From Rhizobium sp. Q54 (GTDB lineage: Bacteria > Bacteroidota > Bacteroidia > Flavobacteriales > Flavobacteriaceae), in NCBI GenBank assembly GCA_943328505.2, contig CALQAH020000008.1:1-63865 (forward strand): 63,865 bases of DNA, read 5' to 3'. Shown in pieces: positions 45,101-53,274 of this stretch. Position 1 is the stretch's first letter, and every line of letters starts with the position of its first letter. The translations under genes and the position numbers were made by a program. The notes below the pieces were generated by a model. It was not told the origin of the DNA, searched no databases, and saw nothing but the letters and a program-made list of their open reading frames with translations.

Positions 45101-45582
45101 AAAGCTGGCTATTTACGTTGTCTTCTAAAACGGTCTCCACTACATTAAAATCAGAAAATTATGTAAGCAAGAATTTTGAAGTTTTTGCTTATCAAGTGAA
45201 TCCTAAGATTTCTTATATATTCAATAAAAATGCGAGTTGGGACATTTTTTATGAATACCAAAACAAAGAAAATCAAATGGGTAGTAAGGAAACATTACTT
45301 CAAAACCGTTTCGGAACTTCTTTTTCTTATGCTAGCGAAAAGAAATTAACCATGAATGGGGAGTTTTCTTTATATCAAAATAAATTCGAAGGGGATCCTT
45401 TATCGCCAGTTGCATTTCAAATGCTCGAAGGATTGCAACCTGGTAAAAACATGACTTGGCGTTTATTAGTCCAAAAAAACTTAACCGAGTTTTTAGATAT
45501 AAACATTAATTATCAAGGAAGAAAAACGGAAACTAGCCAAACGATTCATACAGGAAATATTCAATTGAGAGCCTATTTTTAG
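42184..45582 (+). CDS. Large putative outer-membrane beta-barrel protein, unknown function
   Basis: I recognise no characterised family in this 1132-residue protein. It has a signal peptide (MSKKLLFLGLIIWFSSSHA). The next 130 residues look like a soluble beta domain. From NTSGSITRGITIGNN onwards it is a long series of amphipathic strands with aromatic girdles, interrupted near residue 815 by an acidic DYNNNGIQELQEFEIAPF segment like a calcium-binding loop. The last residues GNIQLRAYF end in the C-terminal phenylalanine typical of outer-membrane barrels. It follows lysC by 41 bp. Similar long proteins occur in many Flavobacteriaceae. Confidence 0.75.
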   Translation: MSKKLLFLGLIIWFSSSHAQENKSLYSNKKVAVSNDTIVIEKVSISPSFFKLMDDAGKEIDTSFYKVDFKKGKLLFKNGYVSKDSITIRYFKYPEYLTKTYSIYDQDRVVANEAGKLYKVNRSVKKFVPFDGLNTSGSITRGITIGNNQNASVNSNLDLQITGKISDKVSLRASIQDSNIPLQDGCYSQKLDEFDQIFIELFTDKWNIRAGDLFLENRQSRFLNFNKKVQGLSTRFTFGTPENKTEIFASAALVRGQYARSAFTGEEGNQGPYKLKDNNGELYVLVISGSERVYVNGILKKRGENNDYVIDYNAGEIVFTSLFPITSEMRITIEYQYSDRSYTRFVTYAGANHEEEKWSLGGYLYSENDVKNQPLQQNLSTEQVAILQNAGDNVNLMNAPSAYLDSYSENKILYKKVLVNTIETFEYSNNPDDELYNVKFAFVGNNQGSYILTNSNSIGKIYQYVGLSSTLPNRNYEPITRLIAPTKIQIATVLGKFNPTEKTLIDFEVGVSNNDQNLFSAIDDNNNKGIAGKLNFKQRLFTKKWQIDAFGNYQYVQQNFKTIERLFNIEFNRDWNLTTFEGNQSLIINGVDFILPENGKLTYQFEKLDFSKSFSGNRHLVNGFFKLKNWNFQQNGSLLKSDGNYANSTFVRNQSEVRYHFKKNWIGTSLRFENNKEKLVATQQLSNLSQKFTEYGAFVGRGDSSKVFVELGFLHRVNDSLQNGILKRVNTSQSYYLKSKLIQTNKSDLSIYLNYRNLKFEDPTRENEPSLNSRLLYNDQYFKQLMQVTTAYETTSGSIAQQEFTYLEVEPGQGVYTWIDYNNNGIQELQEFEIAPFPDQAKYVRVFLPNQIFVKTHQNKFSQSLTLNAFQWQNSTGFKKFISHFYNQTSFLIERKIKRSGDNFDLNPFSTSDENLLGLNTSFRNSVFYNRGKQKHTVSYTFISNKLKSLLSVGSQENKSNSHQLQYVHLLQKSWLFTLSSKTVSTTLKSENYVSKNFEVFAYQVNPKISYIFNKNASWDIFYEYQNKENQMGSKETLLQNRFGTSFSYASEKKLTMNGEFSLYQNKFEGDPLSPVAFQMLEGLQPGKNMTWRLLVQKNLTEFLDININYQGRKTETSQTIHTGNIQLRAYF

Positions 45583-45648
45583 TTGGAATATTTTTTGTGT
45601 TATTTTTTTTAGTAATTTTAATCTAATAACTAATTTAAATAAGTCACA

Positions 45649-46170
45649 ATGAAAAGAGTAATTTTATTATGTATGCTTTTTGTTTTTGCTACTGCAGGAT
45701 TTAGCCAAGAAACTACAACAAAAAAAGGTTTAAAAACTAAAACTGAAAAAGCAGCTACAGCAACAAAGAAAGCAGAAAAAGTCGTAAAAGAGACTAAAGA
45801 CAAAGCACCACTTAAAAAAGATGGTACGGTAGACAAACGTTATAAAGCTGCTGAAAAAGCACCTTTGAAAAAAGATGGAACAGTTGATAAACGGTTTAAA
45901 TCAAACGAAGGAAAAGGTAAAGCAACAACTGAAAAAGTAACTAAAGCTACAAAAGAAGTTGAAGAAAAAACAACTAAAGCTAAAGTAAAAAAATCGGCAG
46001 TTGAAGAAAAAGAAGACATGAAAGAAACGGCTGCTTCAAAAGCGGCTGAGAAAAAAGTAGTTGATAAAGTAACAGGTCAATACAAAGGAAAAAAAGTATA
46101 TACCGGACCAAGAGGAGGTAAGTACTACATCAATAAAAACGGAAACAAAACATACATCCAAGAAGATTAA
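45649..46170 (+). CDS. Secreted lysine-rich protein with C-terminal PBCV-type basic adaptor domain
   Basis: The 173-residue protein has a signal peptide (MKRVILLCMLFVFATAGFSQ). It is very lysine- and threonine-rich and contains two copies of APLKKDGTVDKR(Y/F)K (near residues 50 and 69). The last 30 residues (GKKVYTGPRGGKYYINKNG and NKTYI) match the PBCV-specific basic adaptor domain, a short module first described in chlorella-virus proteins and seen in some bacterial secreted proteins. It probably mediates binding to a polymer or surface; no enzyme domain is visible. A strong terminator follows. Confidence 0.75.
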   Translation: MKRVILLCMLFVFATAGFSQETTTKKGLKTKTEKAATATKKAEKVVKETKDKAPLKKDGTVDKRYKAAEKAPLKKDGTVDKRFKSNEGKGKATTEKVTKATKEVEEKTTKAKVKKSAVEEKEDMKETAASKAAEKKVVDKVTGQYKGKKVYTGPRGGKYYINKNGNKTYIQED

Positions 46171-46190
46171 TAAAAACTGTTAATAATTAA

Positions 46191-46226
46191 AAAAGCCGAC
46201 TAAAGTAATTTAGTCGGCTTTTTTTT
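46191..46226. terminator. Strong bidirectional terminator
   Basis: AAAA-GCCGACTAAA (46195-46204) and TTTAGTCGGC (46209-46218) followed by T8, between convergent genes. Confidence 0.93.
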
Positions 46227-46240
46227 GAGTTGATAATTTT

Positions 46241-48817
46241 TTAAGGTGTTTTCTTTTTTCCAAAAATCCCATTTAATAAATCTTTCGCTTTGGTCTCTGT
46301 GCTTTTTGTTGGTGAGGCTGTTTTGGTGGTGTCTTTTGGTTTCGTGCTATTTTGGAGTATGTTTCCAAGTGCAGAAGTTCCTTGTTGGATGAGCTTTTCT
46401 TTTTGTTGTTTCACCAAATTAGTGACCAAAGTTGTTGTGGCTTGTTTGAGATCGGTTGACACATTAGGGTTTTTAAAATTTCCTGTCAGCGAAGCATTTA
46501 TTGGAATCGTTTCAAATTTCTTAGCATCATTAGGAGTTAGTTTCCCAATTAAAGTATTAATTTCTGAACCCAAATATTTCGATGGAACATCCAACTTCAT
46601 ATTGTAGTTCATCAACTGATCGAAACTATGCGTTCCGCCAATGTTTGCTTTTATATCTTGGTATTTTATATCAAAAGGTTTTACGTTTACTTTTCCGTCT
46701 TTAAAAGTTAATGCGACTTTCAAATCATTAAGATTCAGTTTTTTCAAATCAATAAAACCCAATTTGTCATCCAACTTGGTCAGCAAAGCCGAATTACTTG
46801 AATTCACTGTAGTGGAAAGCAATTGTCCCATTAAATCTCCTGTGATACTTTTTAAATCGGGAGTCATTGCTTTATCTTTTAAATTCCCCGAAAGTTTTAT
46901 CTCGGAGTTCAATTTTCCGTTGATGACACCGGCTATCGGCGCAATTTTTTTCATCATGTCCAATTGGGTAAAGGTTTGCGCAATATCAACGCCGTTCAAT
47001 CCTAAATCCATGTTGAATTTGGAGATATTTTCTTTAGTAGAAACATCACCATTAAACGCAATCGAACCTCCAAAAATATTGGTCTTTCCGTTTTCAATAG
47101 TTACTTTTTGATCTTTAATAATGATTTTTGCACGAACCTCTTTCAAAGCTAAATTGTCATACAAAACCGTATTGGCTTTCGCGTTCAAAGTACAATTTAG
47201 GAACGCTGGGATTTTCATCGCTTCGTCTGCTTTGGTGCCTTTTTTTGTAGCGTCTTCTGTGGTGACAAAATCGTTTACCGCCAATTGATTAGAATTTAAA
47301 TTAAAGTTCCCTTTCAATTCTTGATTTTTAAATACAAATCCATAAAAATTTTCTAAAACACCATTTACCGCTAAATCACTTTTGCCCGTTGTAGCATTAA
47401 ATTGTTTTAAATTCACTCGGCTTGGATTGAATTCCACCAACGCTCGGCTGATTTTCATGGTTTTTCCAGCATCATCCGTGTAATTAAATCCCGTTAAATC
47501 GATAACTCCAGCATTTTTTATTCGCTCATAGTCACTTTTCTCAACGGAATGCATGTCAAATGCTGTAGTAACATCGGCTTTTAAAATACCTGTTAAGGGT
47601 TTGTCTAATTTAATTGGATATGCTTTGGTTAAATTCCCCAAATTAATGGTTCCTTTCAAAGCCGCATTTACTAATGCATTTTCGGAAATGTTTTTGATAT
47701 TTGCTTTTGCATTGAAAACATCTTGATCAATTTGAAAGGACAATTTATCCAAATTCACGTAAGTGTCATTCATCCTACCTGTTTCGTTGATAATTTTGGT
47801 ATCGATGATAATGTTGTTAACGGATTTCGGTAAATTTGGATACTGAAACGACGCATTGTTTGAAGCAATTTCAATATTGAATTTTGGAACCGAAGTGTCT
47901 GAAAACAGTCCTTTTGCAAAACCAACTACGGTAAAATCTCCACTTGTTTTCACGTCTTTCAGATTGCTCGAATATTTCGCCGGAATCAATCCTAAGAAGT
48001 TTTTAAAAGAGGAAGTTGGTGTTTTAAATTTTAAATCATAATCCTGTCCGGCATCCGCCAATTGAATGAAACCATCAAATTCTAAAGGCAGTTCGTTGAT
48101 CTTGGCTTTGTTTTCTTTAAAAGTATATTTGCTCTTATCCAAATCAATTCCGAGAACAGCATCTAAAGTAATCGCTACATGATTCATGTAATTCACTTTG
48201 TCCATATCCAAAGAAACTTTTGCCCTAGTGTTGGTCACCAAATCCAATTTTGATTGTGCAAAATCACCAGTTCCATTGTGATTGATGCTGTCGATAAGCA
48301 TTTTTATTTTTGACTTTTCATCATAGTATTTGAATTTAAAATTTTCAACGGAATACTCTTTTATTTTTAGCGCAAGTGGTTTGCTATTTCCATCGTCACC
48401 TTTTTTATCCTCTTTCAATGCAATGTCGTAATTGCCAACTCCGTCTTTGTTGAAAATGATATTAATCAAACCATTTTTAGAGGATATCCCATCGATATTC
48501 ATAGGTTCGTTATCACCGTTGAATAATTCTTTGATGGACATTTTTAAATTTAATTCTTCAAACGATACTAATGTATCACCTTCAAAAGGCGCTTTGTTGA
48601 TGATGGATAGTTTTTCGATGTTTACGCTGGCATTTGGAAAGTTCTTGAACAAACTCAAATCAGCATCCGCGAAAGCGACTTTAGCATCCACTTTTTCGTT
48701 GATAGCAGTTAGAATTTTAGCTTTGATTTGATCTTTAAAGAAATACGGAATGGCAAAAGCAGAAATCACCAGCACCAATAAAACAATTCCAACTATTTTT
48801 AAAATTTTCTTGAACAT
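46241..48817 (-). CDS. AsmA-family protein
   Basis: The 858-residue protein has one N-terminal membrane anchor (ILKIVGIVLLVLVISAFAIPYFF) and a long repetitive beta-rich periplasmic region with the AsmA pattern (DADLSLFKNFPNASVNIEKLSI near residue 50). AsmA-like proteins form elongated bridges that carry lipids between inner and outer membranes. A Lys/Thr/Pro-rich low-complexity tail (STKPKDTTKTASPTKSTETK) precedes the C-terminus. It is encoded alone; the nearest upstream gene is sppA on the same strand. Confidence 0.88.
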   Translation of the reverse strand: MFKKILKIVGIVLLVLVISAFAIPYFFKDQIKAKILTAINEKVDAKVAFADADLSLFKNFPNASVNIEKLSIINKAPFEGDTLVSFEELNLKMSIKELFNGDNEPMNIDGISSKNGLINIIFNKDGVGNYDIALKEDKKGDDGNSKPLALKIKEYSVENFKFKYYDEKSKIKMLIDSINHNGTGDFAQSKLDLVTNTRAKVSLDMDKVNYMNHVAITLDAVLGIDLDKSKYTFKENKAKINELPLEFDGFIQLADAGQDYDLKFKTPTSSFKNFLGLIPAKYSSNLKDVKTSGDFTVVGFAKGLFSDTSVPKFNIEIASNNASFQYPNLPKSVNNIIIDTKIINETGRMNDTYVNLDKLSFQIDQDVFNAKANIKNISENALVNAALKGTINLGNLTKAYPIKLDKPLTGILKADVTTAFDMHSVEKSDYERIKNAGVIDLTGFNYTDDAGKTMKISRALVEFNPSRVNLKQFNATTGKSDLAVNGVLENFYGFVFKNQELKGNFNLNSNQLAVNDFVTTEDATKKGTKADEAMKIPAFLNCTLNAKANTVLYDNLALKEVRAKIIIKDQKVTIENGKTNIFGGSIAFNGDVSTKENISKFNMDLGLNGVDIAQTFTQLDMMKKIAPIAGVINGKLNSEIKLSGNLKDKAMTPDLKSITGDLMGQLLSTTVNSSNSALLTKLDDKLGFIDLKKLNLNDLKVALTFKDGKVNVKPFDIKYQDIKANIGGTHSFDQLMNYNMKLDVPSKYLGSEINTLIGKLTPNDAKKFETIPINASLTGNFKNPNVSTDLKQATTTLVTNLVKQQKEKLIQQGTSALGNILQNSTKPKDTTKTASPTKSTETKAKDLLNGIFGKKKTP

Positions 48818-48905
48818 AATGAGGATGAATTAATTTTGAAACAACTTTGCAAAAACCTTGCCTTTAATTGGCAAAATTAACGTTTCTAACGATGAAGATA
48901 ACGAG

Positions 48906-48939
48906 AAAGTGCGACAAATATTGAAACCTGTCGCACTTT
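48906..48939 (-). terminator. Hairpin after sppA
   Basis: AAAGTGCGACA (48906-48916) and TGTCGCACTTT (48929-48939) form a perfect 11-bp stem 24 nt after the sppA stop. The T-run is weak. Confidence 0.65.
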
Positions 48940-48962
48940 AACAAAACTTCAATAATTTATTT

Positions 48963-50726
48963 TTATCGAATACTAATCTCAAATGGCATTATGGCTTGAA
49001 CTCCTTTTTGTTGGGTCATTCGTTTTATTTTTTGTATAATCAAATAGTTTTCGGCGCCAATTTCTTCTTTAATGAGTTCTTGTTTGCTTTGAGCTAAACC
49101 AAATTTTGATAAGATATCATCGAAACTTTTCTCGTATTCTGGGTAATTCTGAGTGTTGTATTTTTTGAGATTGGCTAATTTTGCCGCTTCAGCAAGCGCT
49201 TCATCCATGCCTCCAATTTTATCGACCAAACCAATTTTTAAGGCTTCTGCACCTGACCAAACTCTACCTTGTCCAATGGCATCAACTTGTTCAAAAGTCA
49301 TTTTTCTTCCAGCAGCAACACGGTTTACAAAAGTGGTATAAATTTTCTCAACACCTTCTTGCGCAAAGGCTCTATAATCATCTGATAATGGTTGAAATGG
49401 ACTATAATCAGCTGCGTTTTTATGTGTTTTAACTTGTTCCGTATTCAAACCAATTTTAGTTGCCGCTTGCGTAAAATTGGGCAACATACCAAATACTCCA
49501 ATCGAACCGGTTATGGTAGTATTTTCGGCATAAATTTTATTGGCATTACAAGCAATATAATACCCGCCAGAAGCCGCAAGATTGCCCATAGAAACGACCA
49601 CAGGTTTTACTTTTTTAGTCAACTCAATTTCTCTCCAAATTAAGTCAGATGTTAATGCATTTCCTCCAGGAGAATCTATTCGAAGCACGATAGCTTTAAC
49701 ATTTTTATCCTTTCTTGCTTCTTGCAAAGAACGACGCATGGAACCTTCTCCAATATAATCTACATCGCCTTCACCACTTTGGATTTCTCCTTGAGCATAG
49801 ATAATGGCAATTTTGTTTTTAGAACCATAATCTTTTGAAGTTGTAGCTACTTTTTCAGCATAATCTTCAATGCTTACTTTATTGTATTTTTTATCAGCAT
49901 CAACTTTCAATGCTTTTCTAATGGCATCGTGATACACGTCTTCGTATGCAATTACATCCACTAGTTTTTCTGCTTTTGCCATTTCGGGAGTTCTTGCTAA
50001 AAGTCCATCAGCAACTTGGTTTAAACGCGTTACAGAAACATTTCTACTTTTGGCAATATCAACAACAATAGAACTCCAGACCGAATTTAACAAAGAAGAA
50101 ATTTGTTCTCTGTTGGCGTCACTCATTTTATTTTCTAGAAAAGGTTCAACGGCACTTTTGTATTTTCCATGACGAATTATCTCCATTTTCAACCCTGATT
50201 TTTCTTGAAAATCTTTAAAAAACATCACTTCCGATGACAATCCTTTAAAGTCTAAATCGCCTATTGGATTGATGTAAATGGTATTGGCAATAGAATTTAA
50301 ATAATACTCTTTTTGCGAATACATATCGGCATACGACATAATAAACTTTCCAGATTTTTTAAAACTTTCTAATGCATCACGAAGTGCTTTTGTTTGAGCA
50401 ATTCCAAGAGAAGAGTTATTGTTTAAAATGGAAATCCCTTGAATATCATCATCTAATTGTGCTGCTTTTATAGCTTCAATTACATCAGACAAGCCATTGT
50501 GTTTGTCTTTATCATTTAAAAACTCAAAATCATCATAATGGGTTTTACCCGCATAATCAAATGTAATTTTTGAAAGATCCAGTTCAATAACCGAATTGCT
50601 TTTCACAGTTACTTCATCGTGACCACTTCCAGCTATGACTCCAATAAGAATAATTCCAAAAAAGAATATCATGCAAAAAACAAACAATCCAACAATAGTG
50701 GCCAATACATTTCCTAAAAATCTCAT
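48963..50726 (-). CDS. sppA: Signal peptide peptidase SppA, long (67K) form
   Basis: SppA cleaves leftover signal peptides in the membrane. The 587-residue protein has an N-terminal anchor (NVLATIVGLFVFCMIFFFGIILIGVIAG) and two tandem S49 domains. The catalytic lysine lies in the first (GKYKSAVEPF) and the serine in the second (NLAASGGYYIAC), with GSIGVFGM following. The upstream in-frame ATG at 50807 would precede the anchor with an odd segment and overlaps a -7 promoter element, so ATG 50726 was chosen. Confidence 0.92.
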   Translation of the reverse strand: MRFLGNVLATIVGLFVFCMIFFFGIILIGVIAGSGHDEVTVKSNSVIELDLSKITFDYAGKTHYDDFEFLNDKDKHNGLSDVIEAIKAAQLDDDIQGISILNNNSSLGIAQTKALRDALESFKKSGKFIMSYADMYSQKEYYLNSIANTIYINPIGDLDFKGLSSEVMFFKDFQEKSGLKMEIIRHGKYKSAVEPFLENKMSDANREQISSLLNSVWSSIVVDIAKSRNVSVTRLNQVADGLLARTPEMAKAEKLVDVIAYEDVYHDAIRKALKVDADKKYNKVSIEDYAEKVATTSKDYGSKNKIAIIYAQGEIQSGEGDVDYIGEGSMRRSLQEARKDKNVKAIVLRIDSPGGNALTSDLIWREIELTKKVKPVVVSMGNLAASGGYYIACNANKIYAENTTITGSIGVFGMLPNFTQAATKIGLNTEQVKTHKNAADYSPFQPLSDDYRAFAQEGVEKIYTTFVNRVAAGRKMTFEQVDAIGQGRVWSGAEALKIGLVDKIGGMDEALAEAAKLANLKKYNTQNYPEYEKSFDDILSKFGLAQSKQELIKEEIGAENYLIIQKIKRMTQQKGVQAIMPFEISIR

Positions 50727-50796
50727 AGTTTTAATTTTATAAATAGGTCGATAAAAAAACGTTTTGTTACAAATAAAATATTTATCAACAGTGAGA

Positions 50797-50804
50797 CAAA
50801 TATA
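50797..50804 (-). promoter_or_regulatory. -7 element for sppA
   Basis: TATATTTG on the minus strand, giving a start about 64 nt before the chosen sppA ATG. No clear -33 TTTG. Confidence 0.45.
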
Positions 50805-50843
50805 CATTTATTCTGAAATTCTTTTCCTTAATTTGTAGCGAGT

Positions 50844-51980
50844 ATGAACAAGCAACATCAAGTAATTTTATCATTAGGAACCAATCAAGGCAATCGTCTC
50901 GAAAATATTGAGCGTTGTATTGAATCCTTACATAATGAAGTTGGAACAATTATTAAAGTTTCTAAACTTTATGAGACACCATCATTGGGTTTTGAAAGTG
51001 ATGATTTTTATAATTGCGCAGTGATTTTGCATACTCATAAATCTGCAGATCAAGTATTAGCAGAAGTTTTAGCATTAGAAATAAAATTAGGCAGAGTTCG
51101 AGAGAATGTTGAAGGCTATCAAGCAAGAATGATTGATATTGATGTGATTACGTTTGATGAAGAAATTATTGCTTCAGAGAAACTTCAAGTACCACATCCA
51201 GAAATGCAAAACCGAATGTTTGTTTTGTTACCTATGCGTGATTTGAATTTGGATTGGCGTCATCCCATTTTACAAAAATACTTGCATGAATTAGTTACCT
51301 TGTCCGAAGATAAAAGCAATTGTAAGTGGGTTAAAAACCTTGATATTGCTTTGTCAAAAATCAAGTTAGACAATTTCAATTATATTGCTATTGAAGGTAA
51401 TATTGGTGCGGGAAAAACAACATTAACCAATAAATTAGGGGAAGATTTTAATGCGAAAACGGTGTTGGAACGCTTTGCTGATAATCCGTTTTTGCCAAAA
51501 TTTTATGAAGATCAAAATCGGTATGCCTTCCCTTTAGAGATGTCATTTTTAGCCGATAGATACCAACAAATTTCGGATGATTTGGCCCAATTTGATTTGT
51601 TTAAAGATTTTATTGTTGCCGATTATCATATATTCAAATCGTTGATTTTTGCTAAAGTTACTTTGGCAGAAGATGAATATCGTTTGTACCGCAACTTGTT
51701 TGACATTATTTATAAAGAAATGCCCAAACCTGATTTGTACATTTATTTGTATCAAAGTACGGAGAAATTGCTCGAAAATATAAAGCAAAGAGGAAGAAGT
51801 TACGAGCAGGAAATTCCTGCCGAATATTTAGAAAAAATCAACAGCGGTTATCTAGATTACATCAAATCTCAAAAAGAATTGAATGTTTTAATTATTGATG
51901 TTACCAATAGAGATTTTCTTGAAAATCAAGAAGATTATATCTATATTTTGGAAGAAATTAGAAATAAAATTTCGGTTTAA
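50844..51980 (+). CDS. FolK-deoxynucleoside kinase fusion
   Basis: Two enzymes are fused in 378 residues. Residues 1-155 are HPPK (FolK), which pyrophosphorylates hydroxymethyldihydropterin in folate synthesis: SLGTNQGNRLENI, SKLYETPSLGF and the RMIDIDVI metal site (D98, D100). Residues about 178-378 are a deoxynucleoside kinase with P-loop EGNIGAGKTT (184-193), an ERF motif (VLERFADNPF) and a DRY-like switch (LADRYQQI), and the lid RGRSYEQEI. The fusion is common in Bacteroidota. It joins folate supply (needed for dTMP) with deoxynucleoside salvage. The 3' end overlaps the convergent methyltransferase gene by 4 nt. Confidence 0.93.
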   Translation: MNKQHQVILSLGTNQGNRLENIERCIESLHNEVGTIIKVSKLYETPSLGFESDDFYNCAVILHTHKSADQVLAEVLALEIKLGRVRENVEGYQARMIDIDVITFDEEIIASEKLQVPHPEMQNRMFVLLPMRDLNLDWRHPILQKYLHELVTLSEDKSNCKWVKNLDIALSKIKLDNFNYIAIEGNIGAGKTTLTNKLGEDFNAKTVLERFADNPFLPKFYEDQNRYAFPLEMSFLADRYQQISDDLAQFDLFKDFIVADYHIFKSLIFAKVTLAEDEYRLYRNLFDIIYKEMPKPDLYIYLYQSTEKLLENIKQRGRSYEQEIPAEYLEKINSGYLDYIKSQKELNVLIIDVTNRDFLENQEDYIYILEEIRNKISV

Positions 51981-52507
51981 TAATTAATTTTCTGAAATAA
52001 ATCCCAAACAACAATCCCAGTACTCACTGCAATATTTAATGAATGTTTGGTTCCGAGTTGTGGGATTTCGATGGTTCCGTCACAAATTTCAATAGCTTTT
52101 TGATTTACACCATATACTTCGTTTCCAAATACTAAGGCGTATTTTTTATTTTTTTCTACATAAAAATCCTGTAGAAAAATAGCATTCTCAACTTGCTCAA
52201 TGGCAAAAACGGAAATAGCTTCTTTTTTTAGGTTTGAAATTACTTCGATAACATCATTATGATATTCCCAAGTCACAGTTTCGGTTGCTCCAAGTGCGGT
52301 TTTATGAATTTCTTTATTGGGTGGAATTGCCGTAATACCACACAAGTATATTTTTTCAATCAAAAAAGCATCGGCGGTTCTAAAGACAGAGCCAATATTG
52401 TTCAAACTTCTAATATCGTCAAGGATAATTATGATGGGTGTTTTTGCAGATTCTTTAAATGCCTCAATTGATTTTCTTTCTAATTCACTATTTTCAAGCT
52501 TACGCAT
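51977..52507 (-). CDS. TrmH/SpoU-family RNA 2'-O-methyltransferase
   Basis: The 176-residue SPOUT enzyme uses S-adenosylmethionine to methylate a ribose in tRNA or rRNA. Motif 1 is DIRSLNNIGSVFRTADAF, motif 2 FGNEVYGVNQKAIEICD, motif 3 IPQLGTKHSLNIAVSTGIVVWDL. No N-terminal RNA-binding extension is present, so it is a minimal TrmL/TrmH-like form. An upstream TTG-initiated start (52579) is rejected because it lies in a promoter -7 element; the ATG at 52507 starts MRKLENSELERK. The target base cannot be told. Confidence 0.88.
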   Translation of the reverse strand: MRKLENSELERKSIEAFKESAKTPIIIILDDIRSLNNIGSVFRTADAFLIEKIYLCGITAIPPNKEIHKTALGATETVTWEYHNDVIEVISNLKKEAISVFAIEQVENAIFLQDFYVEKNKKYALVFGNEVYGVNQKAIEICDGTIEIPQLGTKHSLNIAVSTGIVVWDLFQKINY

Positions 52508-52576
52508 ATTTTTTATTTTATAAAATTGCTTCGCCAATTCAGCTAAAGCTTCGGGTCGGCCTTTGGTCGTATTTGG

Positions 52577-52584
52577 CAAAGATA
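52577..52584 (-). promoter_or_regulatory. -7 element for the TrmH-type gene
   Basis: TATCTTTG on the minus strand directly after the upstream gene's terminator. It leaves a 60-70 nt leader with a GC-rich, partly palindromic stretch (GGCGAAGC and AAGCTTTAGCT). Confidence 0.5.
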
Positions 52585-52586
52585 TT

Positions 52587-52616
52587 CAAAAAAAAATCAC
52601 GCTATAAGCGTGATTT
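52587..52616 (-). terminator. Terminator after the DUF1573 gene
   Basis: AATCACGC and GCGTGATT arms around TATAA/TTATA, followed on the minus strand by a long T-run. Confidence 0.9.
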
Positions 52617-52640
52617 TCTGAATTATATAATTAAATGAAT

Positions 52641-53120
52641 TTAGCTTTTTGTTGGAGCTGGAGTTTCAGCAGCTGGAGTAGCTGGATCAGCCAAAACAGT
52701 ACCTTTAATAGTTAAAACTTTAGAAGGCATTCCTTCTGCATTTGAAGTTACAGTTACAGTTTTTGTAAATGCACCAACTCTATCAGTAGCATATTTTACA
52801 CCAATTACAGCTTTAGCACCTGGAGCAATTGGGCCTTCTGGTTTTGTAGGAACTGTACAACCACATGAACCTTGAGTGTTAGAGATAATTAATGGTTTGT
52901 TACCATTGTTTACCAATACGAATTCACGTTTACCGTCAGCATTGTGAGCAATAGTTCCGTAATCAATAGTTTCGTTTTCGAAAACCATTCCTGCACCTTC
53001 TACTTTTGGAGTTTCAGCTTTTTTAGTAGTTTCAGTTTTAGTACTTTTTTTTGCAGTTTGAGCATTTGTTGTTGCTACACCAAATACGGTTAAAGCAGCT
53101 AATAGAATTATTTTTTTCAT
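52641..53120 (-). CDS. Exported DUF1573 protein
   Basis: The 159-residue protein has a signal peptide (MKKIILLAALTVFGVATTNAQ), a Lys/Thr-rich linker and one DUF1573 Ig-like domain (ENETIDYGTIAHNADGKREF, the invariant NTQGSCGCTVP, PIAPGAKAVIGVKYATD). It ends with an Ala/Pro/Thr-rich tail. The role of this abundant Bacteroidota family is unknown; the fold is MSP/ASH-like. It has its own promoter (-7 TAGATTTG on the minus strand near 53145) and terminator. Confidence 0.88.
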   Translation of the reverse strand: MKKIILLAALTVFGVATTNAQTAKKSTKTETTKKAETPKVEGAGMVFENETIDYGTIAHNADGKREFVLVNNGNKPLIISNTQGSCGCTVPTKPEGPIAPGAKAVIGVKYATDRVGAFTKTVTVTSNAEGMPSKVLTIKGTVLADPATPAAETPAPTKS

Positions 53121-53274
53121 TTTATAATGTTTTAAAGTTTAAGGGACAAATCTATGCAAAAAATGAAATGACGGTATTTTTTTTATCTTAATATTAAATT
53201 AATTTTTTTTAAGATACCTTTTCGTTCTAAAATATTTAAATTCGCTTTCACAAAATTAATAACAATATATTCCA

